DNA of 64,000 nucleotides, taken from contig NZ_JASCXN010000001.1 of NCBI RefSeq assembly GCF_030010625.1, forward strand, positions 186,001 through 250,000. The letters run 5' to 3'. A model generated the notes under the pieces. The model did not search any database and was not told the origin of the DNA. It was given only the letters and a program-made list of their open reading frames with translations. Below are positions 47,526 to 57,197 of the stretch, piece after piece. The stretch's first letter is position 1; the number at the start of each line of letters is the position of its first letter. A program made the position numbers and the translations under genes. Source of the stretch: Streptomyces sp. CC208A. Lineage in GTDB: Bacteria; Actinomycetota; Actinomycetes; Streptomycetales; Streptomycetaceae.

Positions 47526-48377
47526 ATGCGCAACCCCGTCGGCGGCCATGTCCCCGTGGCCGGCGGTCTCGCCACGACCGGTCTCGGCTACGCCCGCGAG
47601 CTGGGCGCCGAGACGGTCCAGGTCTTCGTCGCCAACCCGCGCGGCTGGGCCACCCCCACCGGCAACCCCGCCCAGGACGAGCGGTTCCGCGCCGAGTGCG
47701 CCGCCGCCTCGCTCTCGGCCTGGGTGCACGCCCCGTACCTGATCAACTTCGGCTCGCACACCGAGGCCACCGTCGAGAAGTCGGTGGAGTCGCTGCGCCA
47801 CTCGCTGCGGCGCGGCCGGGAGATCGGCGCGCGGGGCGTGGTCGTCCACACCGGCTCGGCGACCGGCGGCCGCCCCCGCGAGGAGGCCCTGGCGCAGGTA
47901 CGGGAGCGGATGCTGCCGCTGCTCGACGAGCTGACCCACGAGGACGACCCGTACCTGCTCCTGGAGTCCACGGCCGGCCAGGGCTTCTCGCTCTGCTCCC
48001 GGGCGGAGGACTTCGGCCCGTACTTCGACGCGCTCGACCACCACCCGAAGCTGGGGATCTGCCTCGACACCTGCCACATCTTCGCGGCCGGTCACGACCT
48101 GACGGAGCCGGGCGGGGCGGTACGGACCCTGGACGAGCTGGTCGCCACCGTCGGCGAGGGCCGGCTGCGGCTGATCCACGCCAACGATTCCAAGGACGTC
48201 GCGGGCGCGCACAAGGACCGGCACGCCAACATCGGCGCGGGCCACATCGGCGAGGAGGCCTTCCGGCAGTTGCTGCGCCATCCGGCCACCGACGGCGTGC
48301 CGTTGATCATCGAGACGCCGGGGGGCAAGGAGGGCCACGCCGCCGACATCGAGCTGCTCAAGAAGCTCCGGGCCTGA
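47526..48377 (+). CDS. nfo: deoxyribonuclease IV (AP endonuclease, Nfo type)
   Basis: A 283-residue TIM-barrel zinc endonuclease of base-excision repair. Metal-binding motifs: HAPYLINFGS, VVVHTGSATGG, LLLESTAGQG, GICLDTCHIFAAGHDL, LIHANDSK, RHANIGAGHIG and PLIIETPGG. ATG at 47526 begins MRNPVGGHVP. It follows the kinase by 35 bp and may share its transcript. Confidence 0.95.
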   Translation: MRNPVGGHVPVAGGLATTGLGYARELGAETVQVFVANPRGWATPTGNPAQDERFRAECAAASLSAWVHAPYLINFGSHTEATVEKSVESLRHSLRRGREIGARGVVVHTGSATGGRPREEALAQVRERMLPLLDELTHEDDPYLLLESTAGQGFSLCSRAEDFGPYFDALDHHPKLGICLDTCHIFAAGHDLTEPGGAVRTLDELVATVGEGRLRLIHANDSKDVAGAHKDRHANIGAGHIGEEAFRQLLRHPATDGVPLIIETPGGKEGHAADIELLKKLRA

Positions 48378-48409
48378 TCCGCCTCTGATCCGCTTCTGAT
48401 CTTTTTCGA

Positions 48410-48438
48410 TTGAGGAATACCCCATGGGGGTATACGGT
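48410..48438 (+). promoter_or_regulatory. promoter with a CsoR-type copper operator in the spacer
   Basis: TTGAGG (48410-48415), a 17-bp spacer and TACGGT (48433-48438) form a good promoter. The perfect inverted repeat ATACCCC-ATG-GGGGTAT (48417-48433) fills the spacer. This symmetry (ATACCC/GGGTAT flanks) is the operator form of CsoR and related copper or persulfide repressors. The gene it controls starts 44 bp downstream. Confidence 0.75.
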
Positions 48439-48481
48439 TCCCGTGTCAGCAGGAACCGCTGTCCGAGGCTGGGGGCACCTC

Positions 48482-49012
48482 ATGGAACACGAAGCGCACC
48501 ACACGAGCCACGCGGATCACACCGGTCACGACCCGTACGCCGGCCACCACGACGCGCACGCCGGGCACGGCGCCGGCGCGAGCTGGAGCATGGCGGCGCG
48601 GGCCACCCTCCACTGCCTCACCGGCTGCGCCATCGGCGAGGTCCTGGGCATGGTCATCGGCACCGCGCTCGGCTGGGGCAACGCGCCGACGATGGCCCTC
48701 GCGATCGTCCTGGCGTTCTTCTTCGGTTACGCGCTCACGCTGCGCGGCGTCCTCGCCGCCGGTCTCGACCTCCGGGCCGCCGTCAAGGTCGCGCTCGCCG
48801 CCGACACGCTCTCGATCACCGTGATGGAGATCGTCGACAACGGCGTGCTGCTGATGGTCCCCGGCGCCATGGACGCACACCTGGGCGACGCCCTCTTCTG
48901 GGGCGCGCTCGCCTTCGCCTTCGCCGTCGCCTTCCTGGTCACCACGCCGGTGAACAAGTGGATGATCGGGCGCGGCAAGGGCCACGCGGTGGTGCACCAG
49001 TACCACCGCTGA
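48482..49012 (+). CDS. DUF4396 His-rich membrane protein
   Basis: A 176-residue protein. The N-terminal 30 residues are extremely His-rich (HEAHHTSHADHTGHDPYAGHH), followed by about four spans (residues 40-165) with HCLTGCAIGEVLGMVIG and DTLSITVMEIVDNGV. This fits the DUF4396 family, of unknown function. The His-rich tail plus a CsoR-type operator suggests copper binding, export or storage (inference). ATG at 48482; I see no strong ribosome site. It is alone in its unit and faces a convergent oxidoreductase. Confidence 0.85.
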   Translation: MEHEAHHTSHADHTGHDPYAGHHDAHAGHGAGASWSMAARATLHCLTGCAIGEVLGMVIGTALGWGNAPTMALAIVLAFFFGYALTLRGVLAAGLDLRAAVKVALAADTLSITVMEIVDNGVLLMVPGAMDAHLGDALFWGALAFAFAVAFLVTTPVNKWMIGRGKGHAVVHQYHR

Positions 49013-49029
49013 GAAGGACGAGCCGTACG

Positions 49030-49064
49030 CGACGGCCCGGGGGCGCTACAGCTCCGGGCCGTCG
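49030..49064. terminator. hairpin terminator between convergent DUF4396 and oxidoreductase genes
   Basis: CGACGGCCCGG (49030-49040) pairs perfectly with CCGGGCCGTCG (49054-49064). It overlaps the end of the convergent oxidoreductase gene (stop at 49046) and could serve both directions. Confidence 0.7.
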
Positions 49065-49699
49065 CCCGGTCCCTCCTGGTACGAGTAGCGCTGCTCGGTC
49101 CACGGGTCGCCGATGTTGTGGTAGCCGCGCTCCTCCCAGAAGCCGCGGCGGTCGGCCGTCATGTACTCCACGCCCCGGACCCATTTGGGCCCCTTCCAGG
49201 CGTACAGGTGCGGCACGACGAGCCGCAGCGGGAAGCCGTGCTCGGCGGTGAGCAGCTCGCCGTCCTTGTGGGTGGCGAAGATCGTGCGCTCGGCGGCGAA
49301 GTCGGCGAGCCGCATGTTGGCGCTGTAGCCGTACTCGGCCCAGACCATCACATGGGTGACCTGCGGGGCGGGCGGCGCGAGCTCCAGGATCGTCCGGGCG
49401 GCGACCCCGCCCCACTCCGCGCCGAGCATGCTGAACTTGGTCACGCAGTGCAGATCGGCCACCACCGTGGAGAACGGCAGCGCCGAGAACTCCTCGTGGT
49501 TCCAGCACCGCTTGTCGCCGTCGGCGGTCGCGCCGAAGACGCGGAACTCCCAGCGCTCCGGCTTGAACTTGGGCACGGGCCCGTAGTGGGTGACCGGCCA
49601 GCCGCGCTGGAGCCGCTGCCCCGGCGGAAGCTCGGGCGACATCTCCGGCATCCCCACGTCCCGGTGTACCCCGCTCTCCGGCTGACCCATGCCCTCCAT
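49046..49699 (-). CDS. sulfite-oxidase-family molybdopterin oxidoreductase
   Basis: A 217-residue protein of the oxidoreductase molybdopterin-binding domain. ADLHCVTKFSML carries the Mo-ligating Cys (Cys85), and the PLRLVVPHLYAWKGPKWV stretch is typical of the family. No signal peptide and no dimerisation domain are seen, so it is a short cytoplasmic member; the substrate is unknown. The start is uncertain: ATG at 49699 (MEGMGQPESG) or ATG at 49690; the frame continues upstream to 49939 without support. Confidence 0.85.
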   Translation of the reverse strand: MEGMGQPESGVHRDVGMPEMSPELPPGQRLQRGWPVTHYGPVPKFKPERWEFRVFGATADGDKRCWNHEEFSALPFSTVVADLHCVTKFSMLGAEWGGVAARTILELAPPAPQVTHVMVWAEYGYSANMRLADFAAERTIFATHKDGELLTAEHGFPLRLVVPHLYAWKGPKWVRGVEYMTADRRGFWEERGYHNIGDPWTEQRYSYQEGPGDGPEL

Positions 49700-49871
49700 G
49701 GTGACAGACCGCGAGGGGTGGTCATGACCAGCCACCCGCCCGGCCGCGTCCATTCGGGCAAGTCCAACTAAGCCTCCACTTACTGGACGCCCCTCATGGG
49801 GAGTGCGAGGATGCGAGCATCCTGCCCCGTGACGGGCCGGACACACCCCGTGATGGAAGGAACCTGGAGCG

Positions 49872-50348
49872 ATGCAGGGCGACCCCGAGGTCCTGGAGTT
49901 TCTGAACGAGCAGCTGACCGGCGAGCTGACGGCCATCAACCAGTACTGGCTGCACTACCGCATCCAGGACAACAAGGGCTGGACGAAGCTCGCGAAGTAC
50001 ACCCGCGAAGAGTCCATCGACGAGATGAAGCACGCGGACAAGCTGACCGAGCGCATCCTGATGCTCGACGGCCTGCCCAACTACCAGCGGCTCTTCCACG
50101 TGCGCGTGGGCCAGACGGTCACCGAGATGTTCCAGGCGGACCGCCAGGTCGAGGTGGAGGCGATCGACCGGCTCAAGCGGGGCATCGAGGTCATGCGCAC
50201 CAAGGGGGACATCACCTCGGCCAACCTCTTCGAGGAGATCCTCGCGGACGAGGAGCACCACATCGACTACCTGGACACCCAGCTGGAGCTGATCGAGTCG
50301 CTGGGCGAGGCGCTCTACCTCTCGACGCTCATCGAACAGCCGAGCTAG
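49872..50348 (+). CDS. bfr: bacterioferritin
   Basis: A 158-residue four-helix iron-storage protein. The ferroxidase ligands Glu18, Glu51, His54 and others are readable (ELTAINQYWLHY, DEMKHAD), and Met52 is the haem-binding Met, so this is a haem-type bacterioferritin. ATG at 49872 after GGAAGGAACCTGGAG. It converges on bfd, which sits 11 bp away. Confidence 0.96.
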   Translation: MQGDPEVLEFLNEQLTGELTAINQYWLHYRIQDNKGWTKLAKYTREESIDEMKHADKLTERILMLDGLPNYQRLFHVRVGQTVTEMFQADRQVEVEAIDRLKRGIEVMRTKGDITSANLFEEILADEEHHIDYLDTQLELIESLGEALYLSTLIEQPS

Positions 50349-50359
50349 GCCGCCGGAGG

Positions 50360-50605
50360 CTAGGCCGCCTCGGACAGAGCGGTGGTCTCCGCCGTGAAGG
50401 CCGGTACGCCCTGGTCCACGAGCTCGCGGCGCGGGCAGCTGCCACGGCCGAGGAGGGCCTGGATGCGCCGCACGCACGAGCCGCAGTCCGTGCCCGCCTT
50501 GCAGGCGGAGGCGATCTGGCGGGGCGTGCAGGCGCCGGCCTCCGCGTGCTCCTTGACCTGCTTCTCCGTGACACCGAAGCATGAGCAGACGTACACGCGG
50601 TTCAC
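50360..50605 (-). CDS. bfd: bacterioferritin-associated ferredoxin (Bfd-like)
   Basis: An 81-residue BFD-domain [2Fe-2S] protein. The Cys ligands are Cys7, Cys9, Cys41 and Cys44 (VCSCFG, TDCGSC). Bfd reduces the iron core of bacterioferritin to release iron. Start at 50605 with GGGAGGTGAACC. An iron box lies just upstream, and the convergent bfr neighbour confirms the role. Confidence 0.93.
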   Translation of the reverse strand: MNRVYVCSCFGVTEKQVKEHAEAGACTPRQIASACKAGTDCGSCVRRIQALLGRGSCPRRELVDQGVPAFTAETTALSEAA

Positions 50606-50621
50606 CTCCCGCCGAGATCGA

Positions 50622-50640
50622 TAAGGCTAACCTAACCTTA
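50622..50640 (-). promoter_or_regulatory. iron box (IdeR/DmdR1 operator) in the bfd promoter
   Basis: On the minus strand TAAGGTTAGGTTAGCCTTA matches the actinobacterial iron-box consensus TTAGGTTAGGCTAACCTAA at 15 of 19 positions. It lies 17 bp upstream of the bfd start, so iron-loaded IdeR/DmdR should repress bfd. Confidence 0.8.
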
Positions 50641-50677
50641 CCCGGCGAGCGGGAAGCGTAAAAGCCTTCGATATGAC

Positions 50678-50712
50678 GATGGGGCGCGGATCACAAGGAT
50701 CCGCGCCCCATC
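50678..50712 (-). terminator. terminator of the DAHP synthase gene
   Basis: A perfect 15-bp stem (50678-50692 with 50698-50712) around ACAAG lies 16 bp after the stop of the DAHP synthase gene. Confidence 0.85.
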
Positions 50713-50727
50713 GCTGGAGGTATCTAC

Positions 50728-52146
<1,419 letters not shown>

Positions 52147-52265
52147 TTATGTCCGGACGCGATCTTCACACCATCGAGTGGTGTTACCCTCGGGCCCGTT
52201 TCAGCAAACGCGCTGAACCGCTCTCCGAAAACTCCACAGACACAGCCGAGACCACAGGGGTGGGC

Positions 52266-55046
52266 GTGACCCAGAGGCACCGCAGGGACCGCAAGAAGAA
52301 ACGACTCTTGTACGGAGCGGCGGCCGCGGTCGTCGCCACCGCCACGATCGGGACCCTCGCGGTCGCCTCGCCGAACCTCCTCGGCACGGCCGGCGACGCG
52401 AAGCCCGGCCGCGCCGGCTCCCTCCAGGAGCAGTTCGCCGCGGCGGCGGAGGAGTTCGACGTGCCGCAGAGCGTGCTGATGGCGGTGTCGTACCAGCAGA
52501 CGCGCTGGGAGTCGCACGACGGCGAGCCGAGCACGACCGGCGCGTACAACGTCATGGGTCTGACGAAGGTCGAGCCGGAGGACGTCGAGCAGCAGGTCAC
52601 CGACGAGCAGATCGACCACTTCAACGGCTCCGGCCGGCCGGAGATCGAGAAGACCTTCGACCGCGAGAAGGTCCGCCGCATCCTGGAGAAGGCGATCGTC
52701 GACACCGACGACCCGCGCCTCCACACCCTGGACAAGGGCGCCGAGCTGATCGGCAGCTCCACGGAGTCCGTGCAGAACGACACCGCCGCCTCGATCCGCG
52801 CCGGTGCGGCCCTGCTCGCCGACTACCAGAAGCAGGCCGGTGCCGAGCTCTCGGACGAGCCCGGCGACTGGTACCCGGCCGTGGCCCGTTACAGCCAGTC
52901 CCCGCAGAAGAAGGGCGCCGACCTCTTCGCGAAGCGCGTCTTCGAGTCGATCAAGAAGGGCGAGCGGGAGGTCACCCTCGACGGCGAGCAGGTCGCCCTG
53001 CCGGCCGACCCCGAGGCCGAACCGGTCAAGCCGGCGAACGTGCCGCTGGCCGCGACCTTCGCGAGCACGACGGCGACCTCTCTTCCGGAGTGCCCCGCCG
53101 GCCTGAACTGCAACGTCAAGCTGAGCGTGCCCTCCTCCACCGGCAAGAAGAACTACACCGCCGGTGACCGCCCCAACCAGGGCGTCGACATCCGCCAGAT
53201 CGTCATCCACGACACCGAGGGCGGCTACGAGGGCTCGCTCAGGGTGCTCACCGACCCGAACGGCGGGGGCAGCGCCCACTACCTGATCCGGGCGAGCGAC
53301 GGCCTTGTCACCCAGATGCTCGAGAACAAGAACCTGGCGTGGCACGCGGGCAACTGGACCCACAACATGCACTCCATCGGCGTGGAGCACGAGGGCTTCG
53401 CCATCAAGGAGGGCAGCTGGTACACCGAGCCCCAGTACCGCTCCTCCGCCGAGCTGGTGAAGCACCTGGCGAAGACGTACGGGGTGCCGCTCGACCGCGA
53501 GCACATCATCGGCCACGACGAGGTGGCGCTCCAGACGGACAACAAGCTCTCCAGCCTCCACTGGGACGCGGGCCCGTACTGGGACTGGAACCACTACATG
53601 TCCCTCCTGGGCGCCCCGCAGGGTGACCAGGGCGCGGGCGGTCTGCTCCGGGCCGGCCAGACGGTCCGGGTGGTCCCGCCGTTCACCACGGCGAACCAGC
53701 CGAAGCTGACCGTCGGCGGTACGGCCGTCCCGCCGCGGCCGTCCAACTTCGGGTACCTGTACACGGGCCCGGGAACGAACTACGCGACCATCAAGGACCC
53801 GTACTTCACCTCCGGCTGGTCCGAGGGGTCCAACTACGGCAACAAGGTCCGGGCCGGCGGCCTCTACGTCGTCGCCGACGTCCGGTCCAACTGGACGGCG
53901 ATCTGGTACGCGGGTGAGAGGGCCTGGTTCTACAACCCCGGCGGCCAGTACACCGTGCCGGTGAACGCCACCACCGTGAAGCTCAGGTCCGGCCTGGCCT
54001 CCACCAAGGTCTTCGGCCGTTCCTTCCCGGAGACCGCCGCCTACACCGCGGCCGGCCTGTCCGCGCCGGGCAACGAGAACGACCCGCTGACGAAGTTCAC
54101 CTTCGCCTCCGACCAGGCCTATGTGAAGGCCGGTCCCGCGGTGAAGGGCGACGACTGGTTCGGCTCCGCCCAGAAGAACGTCATCGGCTCCAGGACGTTC
54201 GTGCCGATCCGCTTCCACCACAAGGTCGTCTGGGTGAAGCAGGACGACATCGTCGAGGCACCCGGCGCCGCCCCCGTCGCCACGGACAACCGCTACAACA
54301 TCGTCGCCCGTGACTCCGCCGGCGTCCTCTGGCAGTACCAGGGCACCGGCTCCGGCACCGCTCCGTTCCTGACCCGCTACCGGGTCGGCGGCGGATGGAA
54401 CGTCTACAACACCATCACGCCGATGACGGCCCTGCGGGCCGACGGGACCGGCGACGTGGTCGCCCGGGACAAGGACGGCGTGCTCTGGTACTACAAGGGC
54501 ACCGGCAACCCGTCCGTCCCGTTCAAGACGCGGCTCCGGGTTGGCGGCGGATGGAACATCTACGACAAGATCCTCGGCGCCCGGGACATGAACGCGGACG
54601 GCCGCCCGGATCTGGTCGCCCGCGACAGGAGCGGTGTGCTGTGGCTGTACACCAACACCGGCGGCTCCCCGAACCCCTTCGCCACCCGCGTCCGCGTCGG
54701 CGGCGGCTGGAACATCTACAACGAGCTCATCAGCACCGGTGACATGACCGGGGACGGCAAGCCGGACCTGGTGGCCCGTGACACGTCGGGTGTCCTGTGG
54801 CTGTACAAGAACACCGGCGGCTCCCCGAACCCCTTCGCCACCCGTGGCAGGGTCGGCGGCGGCTGGAACGTCTACAACGTCATGGTCGGCCCGAGCGATC
54901 TGGACAAGGACGGCAAGCCGGACCTGATCGCCCGGGACGGCTCCGGCGTGCTCTGGTTCTACAAGAACACGAACGGCTACCCGAACCCGTACGCCACCCG
55001 CGCCAGGGTCGGCGGCGGCTGGGGCGTCTACAACCTGATCGTCTGA
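52266..55046 (+). CDS. secreted N-acetylmuramoyl-L-alanine amidase with C-terminal FG-GAP/VCBS-like repeats
   Basis: A 926-residue exported wall hydrolase. An N-terminal basic region (RDRKKKRLL) and hydrophobic stretch (AAAAVVATATIGTLAVA) form a signal peptide. A helical region follows. The amidase_2/PGRP domain (about 305-460) has DIRQIVIHDTEGGY, NMHSIGVEHEGF and HIIGHDEV, carrying the zinc His residues. Next come SH3-like stretches (YTGPGTNYA) and five tandem beta-propeller-type repeats near 675-926. GTG at 52266 is chosen over GTG 52260 because it is better spaced from AGGGG. Confidence 0.9.
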   Translation: MTQRHRRDRKKKRLLYGAAAAVVATATIGTLAVASPNLLGTAGDAKPGRAGSLQEQFAAAAEEFDVPQSVLMAVSYQQTRWESHDGEPSTTGAYNVMGLTKVEPEDVEQQVTDEQIDHFNGSGRPEIEKTFDREKVRRILEKAIVDTDDPRLHTLDKGAELIGSSTESVQNDTAASIRAGAALLADYQKQAGAELSDEPGDWYPAVARYSQSPQKKGADLFAKRVFESIKKGEREVTLDGEQVALPADPEAEPVKPANVPLAATFASTTATSLPECPAGLNCNVKLSVPSSTGKKNYTAGDRPNQGVDIRQIVIHDTEGGYEGSLRVLTDPNGGGSAHYLIRASDGLVTQMLENKNLAWHAGNWTHNMHSIGVEHEGFAIKEGSWYTEPQYRSSAELVKHLAKTYGVPLDREHIIGHDEVALQTDNKLSSLHWDAGPYWDWNHYMSLLGAPQGDQGAGGLLRAGQTVRVVPPFTTANQPKLTVGGTAVPPRPSNFGYLYTGPGTNYATIKDPYFTSGWSEGSNYGNKVRAGGLYVVADVRSNWTAIWYAGERAWFYNPGGQYTVPVNATTVKLRSGLASTKVFGRSFPETAAYTAAGLSAPGNENDPLTKFTFASDQAYVKAGPAVKGDDWFGSAQKNVIGSRTFVPIRFHHKVVWVKQDDIVEAPGAAPVATDNRYNIVARDSAGVLWQYQGTGSGTAPFLTRYRVGGGWNVYNTITPMTALRADGTGDVVARDKDGVLWYYKGTGNPSVPFKTRLRVGGGWNIYDKILGARDMNADGRPDLVARDRSGVLWLYTNTGGSPNPFATRVRVGGGWNIYNELISTGDMTGDGKPDLVARDTSGVLWLYKNTGGSPNPFATRGRVGGGWNVYNVMVGPSDLDKDGKPDLIARDGSGVLWFYKNTNGYPNPYATRARVGGGWGVYNLIV
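54290..55040 (+). repeat. five tandem about 147-nt FG-GAP/VCBS-like units
   Basis: Each unit encodes a pattern of the form LVARD.SGVLWLY.NTGG..PF.TR.RVGGGWN.YN followed by a D.NGDG-like turn. The DNA copies are close enough to recombine, so unit number may vary between strains. Confidence 0.85.
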
Positions 55047-55065
55047 TCGGGTCGTCCAGGGCCGC

Positions 55066-55105
55066 GGGGCCCGTTCCGTACCGTCCACGGTGCGGAACGG
55101 GCCCC
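55066..55105 (+). terminator. terminator of the amidase gene
   Basis: GGGGCCCGTTCCG (55066-55078) pairs perfectly with 55093-55105; an inner ACCG/CGGT pairing closes the loop. It lies 20 bp after the stop. Confidence 0.85.
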
Positions 55106-55137
55106 GTTCCCGTCTCCGGCTGGGTTACAGTGCTCGC

Positions 55138-55194
55138 GTGCACGCGCCCCTGAACCAGAACTGGTGGTGGACCGTCCCTCCGGCGGCCCACTGA
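55138..55194 (+). CDS. trpL: Trp leader peptide of the attenuated anthranilate-synthase gene
   Basis: An 18-codon reading frame, GTG to TGA, encodes VHAPLNQNWWWTVPPAAH, with three consecutive Trp codons (55162-55170). TACAGT (55126-55131) is a -10-like hexamer 6 nt before the GTG, so the leader is probably leaderless. It is too short to be expected by chance with three adjacent Trp codons, and a terminator plus an aromatic-synthesis gene follow. Confidence 0.88.
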   Translation: MHAPLNQNWWWTVPPAAH

Positions 55195-55243
55195 CTGCGC
55201 GTACCCGAAGATCCACGCGAAGGCCGCCCGAGGGGCGGCCTTT
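55182..55243 (+). terminator. transcription attenuator of the Trp leader
   Basis: GGCCGCCC (55222-55229) and GGGCGGCC (55233-55240) form an 8-bp terminator followed by TTTCTCG. GGCGGCC (55182-55188), inside the end of the leader frame, can instead pair with GGCCGCC (55222-55228) as antiterminator. A ribosome stalled at the Trp codons leaves 55182-55188 free, so the gene is read; a ribosome reaching the stop codon covers it and the terminator forms. Confidence 0.8.
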
Positions 55244-55303
55244 CTCGTACCGACGTACCCGCGAGGCCGTTCCTCCGCTCCGACCGGAAGGAACCCGCAC
55301 GCC

Positions 55304-57196
55304 ATGACCTTCGACCTCTCCCGTCTCCTCGACGACTCCGCCCCGCCCTTCGCCCTGCTCCGCCGCCGCACCCCGGGCCGTGACCACGACACCGTCGAGG
55401 TGCTGATCGGCGCCGTCCACGAGGCCGGACGGCTGGCCGAGCTGCCGGTGGGCGAGCGGCCGGCACTCGCCCTGGTGCCGTTCCGGCAGATCCGCGAGCG
55501 CGGCTTCGACGTGCGGGACGACGGCACCCCGCTCTCCGTGCTCGTCGCGGAGGAGGTGTACGAGCTGCCGCTCGGCGAGGTGCTGGACCTCCTGCCCGCG
55601 CATCGGGTCGAGGTGACCGGCGGGCGGTTCGACGTCTCCGACGAGGAGTACGCCGGGACCGTGCGGCGGGTCGTCGAGGAGGAGATCGGGGGCGGTGAGG
55701 GCGCCAACTTCGTCATCCGGAGGACGTACACCGGGGAGATCCCCGGGTTCGGGCGGGCCGACGCGCTGGCCCTCTTCCGGCGGCTGCTCGCGGGCGAGCG
55801 GGGCGCGTACTGGACGTTCGTGGTGCACACCGGGGAGCGGGTGCTCGTCGGGGCCAGTCCCGAGGTTCATGTGCGGATGGCCGGTGGGACCGTCGTGATG
55901 AATCCGATCAGCGGCACGTACCGCTACCCGGACGGGGCGGCGCCGACCGTCGAGGGGCTGCTCGGCTTCCTCGCCGACCGCAAGGAGACCGAGGAGCTCT
56001 CCATGGTGGTGGACGAGGAGCTGAAGATGATGTGCACGGTCGGCGACCGGGGCGGGGTGGTGATCGGACCGCGCCTGAAGGAGATGGCCCATCTCGCGCA
56101 CACCGAGTACGAGTTGCGGGGGCGGTCCTCGCTGGACGTGCGGGAGGTGCTGCGGGAGACGATGTTCGCGGCGACCGTGACCGGCTCGCCGGTGCAGAAC
56201 GCCTGCCGGGTGATCGAGCGGTACGAGCCCCTCGGGCGGGACGGAGTCGGGCGCGGCTACTACGCGGGGGCGCTCGCGCTGCTCGGGACGGACGGGAACG
56301 GGGCGCAGACGCTGGACTCCCCCATCCTCATCCGGACCGCCGACATCGCCGCCGACGGACGGCTCCGGGTGCCGGTGGGGGCGACGCTCGTCCGGCACTC
56401 GGACCCGGCGGGCGAGGTCGCGGAGACGCACGCGAAGGCGGCGGCGGTCCTCGCCGCGCTCGGGGTGCGGGAAGGCCGCCCGGCGGAGGAGGACGCGCCC
56501 GCCGGGCCGCGGCTCGCGGACGATCCGCGGGTGCGGGCCGCGCTGGACGCCCGGCGGGCGGATCTGGCGCCGTTCTGGCTGCGGATGCAGACCCGCGCGG
56601 CGGAGCTGACCGGCCACGCCCTCGTGATCGACGCGGAGGACACCTTCACGGCGATGCTGGCGCACCTGCTGCGCTCCTCGGGCCTTGAGGTGTCGGTGCT
56701 GCGGTACGACGAGCCGGGGCTGCGGGAGCTGGCGCTCGCCCACGAGGGCCCGGTGGTCCTGGGGCCCGGCCCCGGCGACCCCTCGGACGCGGCCGATCCG
56801 AAGATGCGGTTCCTGCGCGGGCTCACCGCCGAGCTGCTGCGCGGCCACCGCCACGGCCTCCTCGGCGTGTGCCTGGGGCACGAGCTGATCGCGGCCGAGC
56901 TGGGCCTGGACATCGTCCGCAAGCGCGTGCCGTACCAGGGCGCCCAGGTCCGGATCGACCTGTTCGGCCAGGAGCGCACGGTCGGCTTCTACAACAGCTT
57001 CACGGCCCGCTGCGACGAGCGCGAGGCGACGGAGCTCGCCCTGCACCGGATCGAGGTGAGCCGCGATCCGGAGACGGACGAGGTGCACGCCCTGCGCGGT
57101 CCGGGCTTCGCCGGCGTGCAGTTCCACCCGGAGTCGGTGCTCACGACCGAGGGCGCGGCGGTGACGGCCGCGCTCCTCGCCGGGGTGCTGGTGTGA
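55304..57196 (+). CDS. fused anthranilate-synthase-type enzyme (PhzE-like TrpE-TrpG fusion)
   Basis: A 630-residue fusion: a chorismate-binding component I (1-395; ISGTYRYPDGA, RKETEELSMVVDEELKMM, GSPVQNACRVIERYE) and a C-terminal glutamine amidotransferase (430-630) with catalytic LGVCLGHE (Cys near 522), GAQVRIDLFG and FHPESVL. The GSPVQNA stretch is the PhzE/phenazine-type form rather than the TrpE GxxSGAPK form. It may make anthranilate or 2-amino-2-deoxyisochorismate. Trp attenuation points to a tryptophan-related role. ATG at 55304 after GGAAGGAA. Confidence 0.9.
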   Translation: MTFDLSRLLDDSAPPFALLRRRTPGRDHDTVEVLIGAVHEAGRLAELPVGERPALALVPFRQIRERGFDVRDDGTPLSVLVAEEVYELPLGEVLDLLPAHRVEVTGGRFDVSDEEYAGTVRRVVEEEIGGGEGANFVIRRTYTGEIPGFGRADALALFRRLLAGERGAYWTFVVHTGERVLVGASPEVHVRMAGGTVVMNPISGTYRYPDGAAPTVEGLLGFLADRKETEELSMVVDEELKMMCTVGDRGGVVIGPRLKEMAHLAHTEYELRGRSSLDVREVLRETMFAATVTGSPVQNACRVIERYEPLGRDGVGRGYYAGALALLGTDGNGAQTLDSPILIRTADIAADGRLRVPVGATLVRHSDPAGEVAETHAKAAAVLAALGVREGRPAEEDAPAGPRLADDPRVRAALDARRADLAPFWLRMQTRAAELTGHALVIDAEDTFTAMLAHLLRSSGLEVSVLRYDEPGLRELALAHEGPVVLGPGPGDPSDAADPKMRFLRGLTAELLRGHRHGLLGVCLGHELIAAELGLDIVRKRVPYQGAQVRIDLFGQERTVGFYNSFTARCDEREATELALHRIEVSRDPETDEVHALRGPGFAGVQFHPESVLTTEGAAVTAALLAGVLV

Positions 57197-57197
57197 G

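Noticed and set aside
49760..49782. Possible iron box upstream of bfr
   Set aside because: Only about 10 of 19 positions match the iron-box consensus, no better than many chance sites.
55028..57127. Long minus-strand open frame opposite the fused anthranilate-synthase gene
   Set aside because: Same shadow pattern; the plus-strand gene has complete chorismate-binding and amidotransferase motifs and a leader attenuator.
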